DNA of 64,000 nt from Saprospiraceae bacterium (GTDB taxonomy: Bacteria; Bacteroidota; Bacteroidia; Chitinophagales; Saprospiraceae). The notes beneath the pieces are model-generated. The model did not search any database. It was not told the DNA's origin and saw only the letters and a list, made by a program, of their open reading frames with translations. Position numbers and translations under genes: made by a program. The stretch spans positions 372,001 through 436,000 of the forward strand of contig JADKBV010000011.1 of assembly GCA_016714895.1 (NCBI GenBank), given 5' to 3'. Of this stretch, positions 8,601 to 18,528 are shown piece after piece; within the stretch, counting starts at the first letter, position 1; the number at the start of each line of letters is the position of its first letter.

Positions 8601-8666
8601 ACCCCATGATTTAAAATATCCGGCAAAAATCAGGTTGCCGGATCAAAAACAAAGAAGATTTTTCGT

Positions 8667-10031
8667 ATGACAAAACCATCGATTCCTAAAGGTACCAGAG
8701 ATTTTATGCCGGCTGATGTGGCCAAACGCAACTATATTTTTGATCAGATCAAAAAGGTGTTTACGACCTTCGGTTATGTGCCGATTGAAACACCCACCAT
8801 GGAATTGCTCGCCACCCTGACGGGAAAATATGGCGAAGAAGGCGATAAACTTTTGTTTAAAGTACTCAACAACGGTGATTTTCTGAAGGATGCCAACAAG
8901 GAAGCATTGGAGTCGCTACAATCACAAAAGCTGGTTTCTTCTATTTCCAAACGTGGATTGAGGTACGATCTGACGGTGCCGTTTGCGAGATTTGTGGTCA
9001 TGCACCAAAATGAAATATCTTTTCCTTTCAAAAGGTATCAGATACAACCGGTGTGGCGGGCTGACAGTCCGCAACGCGGGAGATTTCAGGAGTTTTATCA
9101 GTGTGATGTCGATGTGGTCGGTTCGGATTCACTCATGTATGAAGCCGAATTGATGCAGATTTACCACGATGTTTTCCGTAGTTTGGGCCTTAGCGTCAAC
9201 ATTTTGGTCAATAACCGGAAAATATTGTTTGGTGTCGCTGAAGCAGCCGGAATTGCAGATCATTTTATGGAGATGACCATTGCCATTGATAAGATGGATA
9301 AAATCGGCAGAGACGGTGTGATTGCGGAAATGTTGTCCAAAGGAATTTCAGAAACTTCTGCTCATCATGTTTTGGATTTGATGTCCAAAAAAACATTGGA
9401 CGAGCTAAAAGGAGCTTTTGCCAATTCTGAGACCGGACAAAAAGGTATAACCGAAGTGGAAAATGTTTTTGCACTGACAGGCGAAAGTGTTCCAAATCTT
9501 GTATTTTCCATCAATCTTGCCAGAGGATTAAATTATTACACAGGATGTATTTTTGAAGTGGTACTTGATGCGGTGGTTTACCCTGAACTAAAGATGGGAA
9601 GTCTCGGCGGAGGTGGCAGGTACGATGACCTTACGGGAACTTTTGGCATGAAAGACATGTCAGGTGTAGGAGTTTCCTTTGGCGCGGAAAGGATATTTAT
9701 TGTCATGGAAGAATTGGGCTTGTTTCCTGAAAATACAGCCAAAGATATTGATGTATTGTTTATCGCTTTGGACGACGAGAGTCACCTCACCGGATTTAAG
9801 TGGCTGTATCAGCTCAGGCAAGCCGGGGTAGCCTGTGATATGTATCCGAAAGCAACCAAGATGAACAAACAAATGAAATATGCCAATGACCGCAAAGTTC
9901 CTTACGTCGCCATCATCGGAGAATCCGAAAGAATCAGTGGCAGCGTGTCCCTGAAAAACATGGAAACAGGAGTTCAGCAGGTGATACCATTCACCGGTTT
10001 ATTGAACACTCCGGTGTCGGATTGGGTGTAA
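8667..10031 (+). CDS. hisS: Histidine--tRNA ligase
   Basis: A 454-residue class II aminoacyl-tRNA synthetase that charges tRNA-His in the cytoplasm. The protein opens with the family start SIPKGTRDFMP. It then has motif 2 residues around RYDLTVPFARFV and FQEFYQCDVDVVG, the histidine-binding loop LARGLNYYTGCIFEV, and a motif-3-like GGGGRYDDLTGTFG. The C-terminal ~90 residues form the anticodon-binding domain (DVLFIALDDES to the end). The length is normal for Bacteroidota HisS. It is a single-gene unit behind a clear promoter. Confidence 0.96.
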   Translation: MTKPSIPKGTRDFMPADVAKRNYIFDQIKKVFTTFGYVPIETPTMELLATLTGKYGEEGDKLLFKVLNNGDFLKDANKEALESLQSQKLVSSISKRGLRYDLTVPFARFVVMHQNEISFPFKRYQIQPVWRADSPQRGRFQEFYQCDVDVVGSDSLMYEAELMQIYHDVFRSLGLSVNILVNNRKILFGVAEAAGIADHFMEMTIAIDKMDKIGRDGVIAEMLSKGISETSAHHVLDLMSKKTLDELKGAFANSETGQKGITEVENVFALTGESVPNLVFSINLARGLNYYTGCIFEVVLDAVVYPELKMGSLGGGGRYDDLTGTFGMKDMSGVGVSFGAERIFIVMEELGLFPENTAKDIDVLFIALDDESHLTGFKWLYQLRQAGVACDMYPKATKMNKQMKYANDRKVPYVAIIGESERISGSVSLKNMETGVQQVIPFTGLLNTPVSDWV

Positions 10032-10262
10032 AAGCGTCACATTCTCTAACAGGATATTGGTTTTTATTCATTGAATTTTACAGCAAATGCAGTGGAGTTT
10101 GCCTTTGTTTATTCATTGGATAATTCCAAGAAGTAGGATATTTTACCTTTTTTATGTAAAGCTGAACGGGTGTGCATATTTTTTTACATAATAATATCCT
10201 TTTTGTCAGGATTTTACATACTTTTTTTTCTCTAAAATATACTATATATCAATACATTGCAG

Positions 10263-10270
10263 TAATTTTG
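10263..10270 (+). promoter_or_regulatory. -7 box for sucA
   Basis: TAATTTTG matches the TAnnTTTG -7 consensus, 57 bases upstream of the sucA start. No good -33 element is visible. Confidence 0.4.
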
Positions 10271-10326
10271 TGCCAATTTTTAGACAAACCTAAAAATTCA
10301 CTTTTTTTCACAAAATGATCTGATAC

Positions 10327-13044
10327 ATGAGCAAGTTTTCATACGTATTTAACGCCCACCCGACGTACATTGAATCGATGTACAAAAATTACAGACAAAA
10401 TCCGGATTCTGTTGAAGAAGGATGGAGAATATTTTTCGAAGGATTTGATTTTTCGGCAAACGGAAACGCTGATTCTGCTGAAGGAAGTACAGGCGAAATC
10501 AGTTCCAAAGAGTTTGGCGTTATGTCCATCATCCACGGTTTCAGAAGCAGAGGACATTTGCTTTCGACGACCAATCCGATCATGACGCGACGTGACAGAA
10601 GGCCGCACCTCGACCTGATGGATTACGGTCTGGAAGAAGCCGATATGGGAAAAGTATTTAAAGCCGGAGAAGAAATCGGATTAAAAAATACGACCCTTCA
10701 GCAGATTCTCGATCGCTTAAGAACCATTTATTGCGGAAATCTAGGGGTGGAATATGCGCACATCGAAAACCGTGAAAAAAGAATGTGGCTCCGTGATAAG
10801 ATGGAAACTTCAAAAACCGATGGCTCTTACGGTTTGTCGATGGATAAAAAATTGCGCATTTTGGAAAAATTGAATGGTGCCGTTATATTTGAAAAGTTTT
10901 TACATACAAAATACGTCGGTCAGAAAAGGTTCTCTTTAGAAGGCGGTGAAACGACCATTCCGGCTTTGGATTGTATTATCAATACAGCATCATCTTTGGG
11001 TGTCGAAGAGATCACCATGGCAATGGCGCACAGAGGAAGGTTGAATGTATTGGCAAATATCCTGGGTAAAACGTACGATCAGATCTTCAACGAATTTGAA
11101 GGAACAGCCGTCCTGGATCAGAGTTTTGGTGATGGTGACGTAAAATATCACCTTGGTTTTTCATCACAGGTTACTTCCAAAGATGGAAAAAAAGTTCACC
11201 TCAAACTTGTTCCCAACCCATCCCATCTGGAAGCGGTCAATCCGGTTTTGGAAGGATTTACCAGAGCAAAAGCGGATTTGCTTTATGCGTCAGATTATGA
11301 CAAAATCCTTCCGGTTGTTATACATGGTGACAGTGCTGTTGCCGGCCAGGGTGTCGTATACGAAACGGTACAAATGAGTCAGTTAAACGGATATTATACC
11401 GGAGGAACGATACATTTTGTGATCAACAACCAGATAGGATTTACGACTAATTTTGATGATGCCCGATCTTCGACCTATTGTACAGCAGCAGCTGCATTGG
11501 TTCAGGCACCGGTTTTTCACGTTAATGGTGACGATCCTGAAGCGGTGATTTTTGCTACAGAGTTGGCAGTGGAATACAGACAGAAGTTCAACAATGATGT
11601 TTTTATCGATATGGTTTGTTACCGAAAACACGGTCATAACGAAGGCGACGATCCGAAGTTTACCCAACCCAAAATGTATGAACTGATCGACAAACATCCG
11701 AATCCAAGGGAAGTGTATCTCGAAAAACTCACCCAAAATGGTGACATCGACCGAAAATTCGGGGAAGAGCTTGAAAGTAATTACTGGAAAGATCTTCAGG
11801 ACAGACTGGACATGGTAAAACAAAATGAATTGCCTTACCAATATCAGGAACCGGAACAACATTGGCGACAATTGAAAAAAACCCTTTCCGTGACAGATAT
11901 GGTGAATCCTAATACAGGTGTAGCTAAAGCGGATCTGGATAAGGTTCTCAAACACCTGATGACGATCCCCAAAGATTTTACACCATTGTCCAAAATCAAA
12001 CGACTGCAAAAATCCAAGCAGGAAATGATCGACACCGACAAACTGGATTGGGGACTCGGTGAGTTGATGGCTTACGCGTCTTTGATGCTCGAAGGCAAAA
12101 ATGTCAGGATGAGTGGTCAGGATGTAAAAAGAGGAACCTTTTCACACAGACATGCCGTGTTTGTGGATGAAAAAACCAATGAACTATACAATAGATTAAA
12201 TAGCTTGTCGGGTGCTAACGGAACCTTTTATATCTACAATTCTTTATTGTCAGAATTTGCAGTACTTGGATTTGAATACGGCTATTCCCTGGCATCACCT
12301 GACCATTTGGTATTATGGGAAGCGCAATTCGGTGATTTTTACAACGGTGCTCAGACCATTGTAGACCAGTTTATTTCCTCCGGCGAAAGCAAGTGGCAGA
12401 GAATGAGTGGTTTGGTCATGTTGTTGCCTCACGGATTGGAAGGACAAGGACCGGAACATTCCAGTGCCAGATTGGAAAGATTCCTGCAGATGGCGGCAGA
12501 TTTTAATATGCTGATAACCAATATCACAACCCCGTCCAATTATTTTCATGCACTCAGAAGACAAATCGCTTTGCCTTACCGAAAACCAATGGTCGTGATG
12601 TCGCCAAAATCTTTATTGCGACACCCATCCTGTGTGAGTTCGATCAAAGAATTTACCGGAAAAACATCATTTATGGAGCTGATCCCCGATGAAGTGAAAA
12701 ATCCGGCAAAAGTATTGTTCTGTTCAGGTAAAATCTACTACGAACTGGATGAATACCGCAAGACCAACAACATTAAAAATGTTGCTGTTGTCAGAATAGA
12801 ACAATTATATCCATTCCCTGAAAAGGAGATGAGAGACATCATGAAGGCAAACCCAAAAGCAAAGTTTACCTGGGTACAGGAAGAACCGGTGAATATGGGA
12901 GCCTGGAGTTTTGTTCAAAACATCTTCCGTAAGGACGATCTTGATGTGATAGCGAGAAAACCTTCTGCCTCTCCGGCGACCGGATTTAAGAAGGTTCACG
13001 ACAAACAACAATCTGATATTATTCAGGCAGCTCTTACCGTATAA
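10327..13044 (+). CDS. sucA: 2-oxoglutarate dehydrogenase E1 component
   Basis: A 905-residue thiamine-diphosphate enzyme that decarboxylates 2-oxoglutarate in the TCA cycle and passes the succinyl group to the E2 lipoyl domain. The N-terminal domain typical of OGDH E1 (FNAHPTYIESMYKNYRQNP at about 7-25) is present. Further motifs are MAHRGRLNVLANI near 233-245, GDSAVAGQGVVYE, the TPP/Mg motif region around HVNGDDPEAV, and KHGHNEGDDPKFTQP. The C-terminal half has the transketolase-like HEHS-type region (PHGLEGQGPEHSSARLERFLQ). The length is normal. The E2 gene sucB is not adjacent. A terminator follows. Confidence 0.96.
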   Translation: MSKFSYVFNAHPTYIESMYKNYRQNPDSVEEGWRIFFEGFDFSANGNADSAEGSTGEISSKEFGVMSIIHGFRSRGHLLSTTNPIMTRRDRRPHLDLMDYGLEEADMGKVFKAGEEIGLKNTTLQQILDRLRTIYCGNLGVEYAHIENREKRMWLRDKMETSKTDGSYGLSMDKKLRILEKLNGAVIFEKFLHTKYVGQKRFSLEGGETTIPALDCIINTASSLGVEEITMAMAHRGRLNVLANILGKTYDQIFNEFEGTAVLDQSFGDGDVKYHLGFSSQVTSKDGKKVHLKLVPNPSHLEAVNPVLEGFTRAKADLLYASDYDKILPVVIHGDSAVAGQGVVYETVQMSQLNGYYTGGTIHFVINNQIGFTTNFDDARSSTYCTAAAALVQAPVFHVNGDDPEAVIFATELAVEYRQKFNNDVFIDMVCYRKHGHNEGDDPKFTQPKMYELIDKHPNPREVYLEKLTQNGDIDRKFGEELESNYWKDLQDRLDMVKQNELPYQYQEPEQHWRQLKKTLSVTDMVNPNTGVAKADLDKVLKHLMTIPKDFTPLSKIKRLQKSKQEMIDTDKLDWGLGELMAYASLMLEGKNVRMSGQDVKRGTFSHRHAVFVDEKTNELYNRLNSLSGANGTFYIYNSLLSEFAVLGFEYGYSLASPDHLVLWEAQFGDFYNGAQTIVDQFISSGESKWQRMSGLVMLLPHGLEGQGPEHSSARLERFLQMAADFNMLITNITTPSNYFHALRRQIALPYRKPMVVMSPKSLLRHPSCVSSIKEFTGKTSFMELIPDEVKNPAKVLFCSGKIYYELDEYRKTNNIKNVAVVRIEQLYPFPEKEMRDIMKANPKAKFTWVQEEPVNMGAWSFVQNIFRKDDLDVIARKPSASPATGFKKVHDKQQSDIIQAALTV

Positions 13045-13063
13045 TATCATTAAACTTGATATA

Positions 13064-13104
13064 AAAAAAGCCTTTCCAAAGAATATTTGCAAAGGCTTTT
13101 TTTT
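13064..13104 (+). terminator. Rho-independent terminator of sucA
   Basis: A 9-bp perfect stem (aaagccttt 13067-13075 with aaaggcttt 13091-13099), extended by flanking A/T pairs, is followed by a T-run to about 13104. It starts 20 bases after the sucA stop. Confidence 0.8.
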
Positions 13105-13465
13105 ATTCAAGAAATAGGAAAAGTGTTGAGGTTCGACCATAAAGTGATACCAAGATGGTGTAAGTAATTTTGTAATTCAACATTCTACCCGTCAAAATAA
13201 ACAATTTGTAAGGTATTACATCCATGAAACTTTTTTTTGAAAAAAGAATTACATATTATAATTTATTTATATATTTGCACCGTTGTTGATCAATTTATTG
13301 TATTTTTATAAAGATTATTTGATATCGGACACATAAAAATTATTTGTTAGTGACAAAAACCTGCTTTTCTTACACAATTTATTTTAATTAAAATCAGTAC
13401 AGTTTAAGTCACATTGTTGACTTTTTCGGATTATATCATTAATTTTTCATCAAAATCCATATATT
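13105..13465. other. Long leader or intergenic region upstream of a lipoprotein gene
   Basis: About 360 AT-rich bases with no open frame worth calling. TATATTTG at 13270-13277 matches the -7 consensus and would give a leader of about 180 bases. I see no riboswitch-like structure in it. Confidence 0.4.
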
Positions 13466-13996
13466 ATGTTTAAAAATCAAAAAAAATTCATTTATCTCAT
13501 TTTACCATTTTTTGTTTTAAGTACTTCTCTTGTCTTTACCGGTTGCAACAAAGACGATGAAGATGATAAAACAGAAGAATGTGAGAATTTTACAAAAATT
13601 GAAGGTTCTGTTCAGATTAACAATGATAATTTGAGTCTTTCTGTTGCTACCTTGGCAGTAAGTTCTGGTTTTGAAGGTGTAGTTTATAATTTTTTAATTG
13701 GTGGTTTTACATCAGATTGTAATAAACTTATTTCAGTCAATATTAATGCCCTGGTTCCGGAAGGTGGTACATTAAACGGAACTTATGCGATTAAAGACTT
13801 TTTTGATGCTGAAGCGGGTGATGCCTTTGGTACTACAACAACTCAACAGATCAGTCCTATATCACAATCTTTAGTAGAGTTGGCTTCAGGAACTGTGCAA
13901 TTTACCGATCAGGGAAGTAAAAAATACACCATTGATCTGAAAGCAAAAACAATCACCAACGAAGACTTAACATTGAAAGTGACACATACTTTCTAA
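13466..13996 (+). CDS. Lipoprotein of unknown function
   Basis: A 176-residue protein with a basic N-terminus, a hydrophobic stretch and a lipobox (VFTGC, Cys27), followed by an acidic linker (NKDDEDDKTEE). The mature domain has alternating short strands and two cysteines. It resembles the many small secreted beta-sandwich proteins of Bacteroidota, but I recognise no named family. It is a single-gene unit with its own terminator. Confidence 0.75.
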   Translation: MFKNQKKFIYLILPFFVLSTSLVFTGCNKDDEDDKTEECENFTKIEGSVQINNDNLSLSVATLAVSSGFEGVVYNFLIGGFTSDCNKLISVNINALVPEGGTLNGTYAIKDFFDAEAGDAFGTTTTQQISPISQSLVELASGTVQFTDQGSKKYTIDLKAKTITNEDLTLKVTHTF

Positions 13997-14007
13997 CAAC
14001 TTAATGA

Positions 14008-14054
14008 AAACCGGATGATGTAAAAATTATTTTTTAATCATCCGGTTTATTTAA
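14008..14054 (+). terminator. Terminator after the lipoprotein gene
   Basis: A 12-bp perfect stem (aaaccggatgat 14008-14019 with atcatccggttt 14037-14048) is followed by a weak T-rich tail. It lies between convergent genes, so it may also serve the minus strand. Confidence 0.7.
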
Positions 14055-14172
14055 TTTTTGGGAACCAAAATATATTCAGGGTAGAAGAAAAGCTATACAA
14101 ACGGATAATTAACTTAATAATGATTACAATTTATTTTCTTTAGTTTTTTAAATGTAAAAATATTTCAAAGAT

Positions 14173-15474
14173 TCAGGATTCTTTCATCATCCCGGAAAGC
14201 CATAGTATATTCCACTCCAATCTTTTTAACTGATATTTTTGCAGGATTTGTTGAAATGAAATGTTGATCAGATCAATTTGTGCTGCCCGCAACTCTATCG
14301 GTGTGAGGCTTCCGATGTTTAATCTGTCAAAAGATATTTTTACATTTTCTTCCGCTACTTTAATATTATCTTCTGTCAATCTGACTACATTCTGAAGCAT
14401 AGTCATTTGTTCCATCACCATATACAGATTGGTTCTTAGATCTGTTTCGAGTTGTTCACGGCTTAATTTTGTATTTTCAGACATCAATCTGGCGGTCTGT
14501 GCCTGATTCCTGACTCTGAAACCGTTAAACAGGTTCCATTGTGCGGTAAGTCCATAGGTAAATCCGTTGTTTCTGTTAAATTTTAATATGCCGATTTCAG
14601 CTTCGTTCCTATTAAAATTATAAACTGCGCCAAGATTGAGCGAAGGAAGTTTTTGGGTGTTGACAGCTCTGATATTCAGCTCTGCCAATTCTTCGTTGAG
14701 TCTTGCCAAACTCAGATTTTTGTTTTTTGACAACATTTGAGCGGCCATTTCTTCATACGAATATAAACCTGTTTCCAAAGGTATGGATTCAATGGTAAAA
14801 TCAACATCCGGTGCTCTATTGATGCTTTGGTTCAGTCGGATTTTTGCATTTTTCAAATCCATTTTTGTTTGTTCTAATTGCAGACTGTCAGCGTTGATGT
14901 CTACCTGAACCTGAAGGAGGGCCTGACCTGAAACAGAACCAATATTGTATCTCGTAGTCATGAGTTCTTTTCTTTCAACCGATAATTTGATGGCTTCCTC
15001 AATGGTTTTTATTCTTTCCAAAGTCTCCTGAATTGTCAAAAATGCCATTCTGATGTCCAAAACAGCATTTTCAACCTGCAACTGGTACGATTCCAACCCT
15101 CTTGAAGCTTCTTTTTCAAGTCTGTCTTTTTGAATAAACATGTTCATACCATCAAAAATTCGCCAATCCAAAGCTACGGAAGCAGATAATGCATTGGAGT
15201 TGACCCCGTTTCCTTCCCGTACATCGCCGCTGAAAAATTGTTGACGTATGTTATTGACGGTGTAGTTTTGACCACCCTGCGCAGAAATGACCGGATAAAA
15301 TCCCGCATTTCCATAATTGTTATTGACATCCAGTATGTTTTGTTGATTTCTGGTAAGTTGGATATCAAAACGATTTTTCAAACCAAAAGAAATGGCATCA
15401 TTTAAAGTCAGTACTTCCTGACTGTATAAAATACCTGACCGGATGATCAGGAACAAAAAGATGATATTACGCAT
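14173..15474 (-). CDS. TolC-family outer-membrane efflux protein
   Basis: A 433-residue TolC-family channel protein. Residues 1-18 are a signal peptide (ending LYSQ). The OEP repeats are visible: ALxxNRFDIQLTRNQQNILD in the first half, and VRNQAQTARLMSENTKLSREQLETDL plus LGSLTPIELRAAQIDL in the second half. The second repeat contains the coiled-coil hairpin. I chose the ATG at 15474; an upstream in-frame start at 15492 only adds six residues ahead of the signal peptide. The gene overlaps the end of the RND pump gene by 8 bases, so it is translated from the same operon and would form the outer-membrane exit duct. Confidence 0.9.
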   Translation of the reverse strand: MRNIIFLFLIIRSGILYSQEVLTLNDAISFGLKNRFDIQLTRNQQNILDVNNNYGNAGFYPVISAQGGQNYTVNNIRQQFFSGDVREGNGVNSNALSASVALDWRIFDGMNMFIQKDRLEKEASRGLESYQLQVENAVLDIRMAFLTIQETLERIKTIEEAIKLSVERKELMTTRYNIGSVSGQALLQVQVDINADSLQLEQTKMDLKNAKIRLNQSINRAPDVDFTIESIPLETGLYSYEEMAAQMLSKNKNLSLARLNEELAELNIRAVNTQKLPSLNLGAVYNFNRNEAEIGILKFNRNNGFTYGLTAQWNLFNGFRVRNQAQTARLMSENTKLSREQLETDLRTNLYMVMEQMTMLQNVVRLTEDNIKVAEENVKISFDRLNIGSLTPIELRAAQIDLINISFQQILQKYQLKRLEWNILWLSGMMKES

Positions 15475-18400
15475 GTGGTCTGACTTTGACAAATTTTAAA
15501 AAAGTATACAGTGCCGGAATGACAAACAAGGTCAGGATCAATGAAAATATCAAACCACCGATAATGGCAATTCCCATAGAAACCCGGCTGGTAGAAGCGG
15601 CACCCAAAGCAAGCGCAATCGGTAAAGCACCCAGAATGGTGGCAAGGCTGGTCATCAGGATGGGTCTGAGTCTGGAGATGGCTGCTTCACGGACGGCAAC
15701 AAATTTTGACAGACCGGCTTCCATTTTCTGGTTTGCAAATTCCACAATCAGGATACCGTTTTTTGTTACAATACCGATGAGAACTATGATACCAATCTGG
15801 CTGAAGATGTTTAAGGTAGAATCTGTCCACCAAAGAGCCATCACAGCACCAGCCAAAGCGAGTGGCACGGTAAACATGATGATAATCGGGTCAATAAAGG
15901 ATTCAAACTGTGCTGAAAGGATTAAATATACCAACATCAGCGCCAAAAGGAAGGCAAAAAGTAATGTCGAAGAACTTTCAGCAAATTCTTTGGAAGGTCC
16001 GGAAAGGTCTGTGGTAAAATTATCTGTCAGTACTTCACCGGCGATTCTGTTCATCTCTTCAATACCTTCACCAAGAGAAGTACCAGCCGGAAGACCTGCT
16101 GAAATCGTAGCTGAAACATACCGATTATACCGGTACAACTGAGGCGGATTACTTTGTTCGGAAATGGTAATTACATTAGACAATTGAACAAGATTTCCTT
16201 TGTTGGACCGGATATATATTTTATTCAGGTCAGCAGGATCATTTCTGTCATTTCGGGTAGCTTCTCCGATGACCTGATATTGTTTTCCGTCTTTGATAAA
16301 AAATCCGAGTCTTTGTTCTGCAAAATATAGCTGCAACGTCTGAGCAATTTCAAAAATACTCACACCGAGGATGGCCGCTCTGTTTCTGTCAATTTCGACT
16401 TTTAGTTCGGGTTTGTTAAATTTCAAATTGATATCCACGGCCTGAAAAACTTTACTTTCGCGCGCTTTTTCAAGAAATTTAGGTACAACCGATTTAAGGC
16501 TGTCAAAAACAGGTGTCTGAATCACAAACTGAACCGGCAATCCTGCTCTCCGGTCTCCGATGGTTTGTTCTTGTGAAATAAATATTCTTGCTTCCGTTTC
16601 TTTTTGCATCACTTTGGTCAGAGAATCGACAATTTCCATCTGAGTTCGGTTTCTGTTGGTCGGATCATCAAGCGTTACCCTTACAAATGATGAGTTGGCT
16701 GCTACGCTCGCACCAAAACTTGGCGCCGTAACAGACAAAATCCCTTTGGTTTCCGGAATGGATTCCGCAGCATCAATCATTTTGCTGGTAAAAGCATTCA
16801 TAAATTCAAACGAAGTACCTTCCGGTGTTGTCGCATTGATGGCAAATCTACTTTTGTCTTCCAAAGGCGCAAGTTCTGATTTAAGTTCTTTTCCCAAAGA
16901 ATATAAAAGTCCGAAAGATATGATCATAATCAGGATGGCAGCCCATCGGAATTTCATAAATCCCGATAATAATCGTTCGTATAAACTGTTCATACCCATG
17001 AAAAAAGGTTCTGTTTTCCGATAAAACCAGGCATTGTGATCGCCGGATTTCAAAAGGTAGGCGCTCATCATCGGTGTAAGCGTCAGTGAAACGAATGCCG
17101 AAATTAAAACTGCACCGGCAACTACTACGCCAAATTCGCGAAACAATCTGCCACTCAATCCCTGGAGGAACATGATGGGTAAAAACACCACTACTAAAGT
17201 GACTGTCGTCGAAATGATGGCAAATACAATTTCGTTTGAACCTTTGAAGGCAGCCTGCATCGGCGACATTCCTTCTTCGATTTTTTGGTAGATGTTTTCC
17301 AAAACTACGATGGCATCATCCACAACCAGACCTGTTGCCAGTACAATTCCCAATAAAGTCAGGATATTGATAGAAAAATCCGAAATGTACATGATAAAAA
17401 AGGTACTCACCAGGGATATCGGAATGGCAACAACCGGAATGAGGGTGGTTCTCCAGTTTCTTAAAAAAAGAAATATGACCATAACTACCAGACCAAAAGC
17501 GATGATGATGGTTTCTTCAACTTCTTCAATAGCCTGACGAATGTTGGTGGTGGTATCGAGGGCATAACCGAGTTTCAGGTCTGCCGGCATATCTTTTTTG
17601 ATGATTTCCACTCTTTTGTAAAATTCGTCAGCAATAGCGATGTAGTTTGCTCCCGGCTGTGGATTGACGGCAATACCGATCATAGGTATTTTGTCATTTC
17701 CCCTCAGCAGGGTCCTTTCATTTTCGGGAGCTAATGCTGCATTTCCAACATCTTTGAATCGAATGATCTGACCGTTTTCTTCTTTGATGACCATTTGGTT
17801 GAATTCCTCCGCTGTTTCAATGCTACCAAGCGTTCGGATGGTAAGTTCAGTAGTAGTTCCTTCGATTCTTCCTGATGGCAATTCGACATTGGCGCCGGTC
17901 AAAGCAGTCCGGATATCCGTTGGTGTAATGCCAAGGGAAGACATTCGGGTAGGATCCATTTTCAGCCTCATGGCGTATTTTTTTTCTCCCCAGATTCTGA
18001 TTTCTGAAATGCCCGGAATGGTTTGTAACCTTTCTTTAAAAAGAGTATTTCCTATGTCCGTCAAATCCATTAAATCCCTTTGATCACTCTGGACGGTAAG
18101 GGATAAGATAAAATTTCCTCCGGCATCGGACTTACTTACCACAGGTGGGTCAGCGTCCGGCGGAAGGCTTCTTTGAGCGCGCGACACTCTGTCGCGAACG
18201 TCATTGGCTGCCGCTTCAAGATCCGTTTCAAGGCTGAATTCTGCTGTGATGGTAGATCGTCCGTCACTACTGGTTGATGTCAGGGTTTTGATGCCATCCA
18301 CCCCGTTGATGGATTCTTCCAAGGGTTCAGTGATTTGCGAAATGATGACTTCGCTATTGGCACCGGGATAAGAAGTACTGACAGTGACAATGGGAGCATC

Positions 18401-18520
18401 CACACTCGGATAGTCTCTGACTCCGGTGGCATAAAATCCGATCAATCCGAAAAGGATAATGAGCAGAGACATTACGGTAGCCAGAACCGGTCTTTTGATA
18501 CTTATTTCAGGTAAATTCAT
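15467..18520 (-). CDS. RND efflux permease (HAE1/AcrB type)
   Basis: A 1017-residue inner-membrane proton-driven pump of the AcrB/MexB class. It has 12 membrane segments in two groups of six and two large periplasmic loops. TM4 carries the paired aspartates of the proton relay (GLVVDDAIVVLENI). The N-terminus (LPEISIKRPVLATVMSLLI) and the GIVTKNGILIVEFANQ segment in the second half are typical of the HAE1 branch, which exports drugs and lipophilic compounds. The CzcA-type metal-pump motif is not seen. The gene lies 8 bases downstream of the adaptor and overlaps tolC, forming a complete tripartite operon. Confidence 0.94.
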   Translation of the reverse strand: MNLPEISIKRPVLATVMSLLIILFGLIGFYATGVRDYPSVDAPIVTVSTSYPGANSEVIISQITEPLEESINGVDGIKTLTSTSSDGRSTITAEFSLETDLEAAANDVRDRVSRAQRSLPPDADPPVVSKSDAGGNFILSLTVQSDQRDLMDLTDIGNTLFKERLQTIPGISEIRIWGEKKYAMRLKMDPTRMSSLGITPTDIRTALTGANVELPSGRIEGTTTELTIRTLGSIETAEEFNQMVIKEENGQIIRFKDVGNAALAPENERTLLRGNDKIPMIGIAVNPQPGANYIAIADEFYKRVEIIKKDMPADLKLGYALDTTTNIRQAIEEVEETIIIAFGLVVMVIFLFLRNWRTTLIPVVAIPISLVSTFFIMYISDFSINILTLLGIVLATGLVVDDAIVVLENIYQKIEEGMSPMQAAFKGSNEIVFAIISTTVTLVVVFLPIMFLQGLSGRLFREFGVVVAGAVLISAFVSLTLTPMMSAYLLKSGDHNAWFYRKTEPFFMGMNSLYERLLSGFMKFRWAAILIMIISFGLLYSLGKELKSELAPLEDKSRFAINATTPEGTSFEFMNAFTSKMIDAAESIPETKGILSVTAPSFGASVAANSSFVRVTLDDPTNRNRTQMEIVDSLTKVMQKETEARIFISQEQTIGDRRAGLPVQFVIQTPVFDSLKSVVPKFLEKARESKVFQAVDINLKFNKPELKVEIDRNRAAILGVSIFEIAQTLQLYFAEQRLGFFIKDGKQYQVIGEATRNDRNDPADLNKIYIRSNKGNLVQLSNVITISEQSNPPQLYRYNRYVSATISAGLPAGTSLGEGIEEMNRIAGEVLTDNFTTDLSGPSKEFAESSSTLLFAFLLALMLVYLILSAQFESFIDPIIIMFTVPLALAGAVMALWWTDSTLNIFSQIGIIVLIGIVTKNGILIVEFANQKMEAGLSKFVAVREAAISRLRPILMTSLATILGALPIALALGAASTSRVSMGIAIIGGLIFSLILTLFVIPALYTFLKFVKVRPHA

Positions 18521-18528
18521 AGTCAGGA

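Noticed and set aside
11383..12009. 208-codon minus-strand open frame inside sucA
   Set aside because: It is antisense to strongly conserved 2-oxoglutarate dehydrogenase sequence and has no recognisable domain; a shadow frame.
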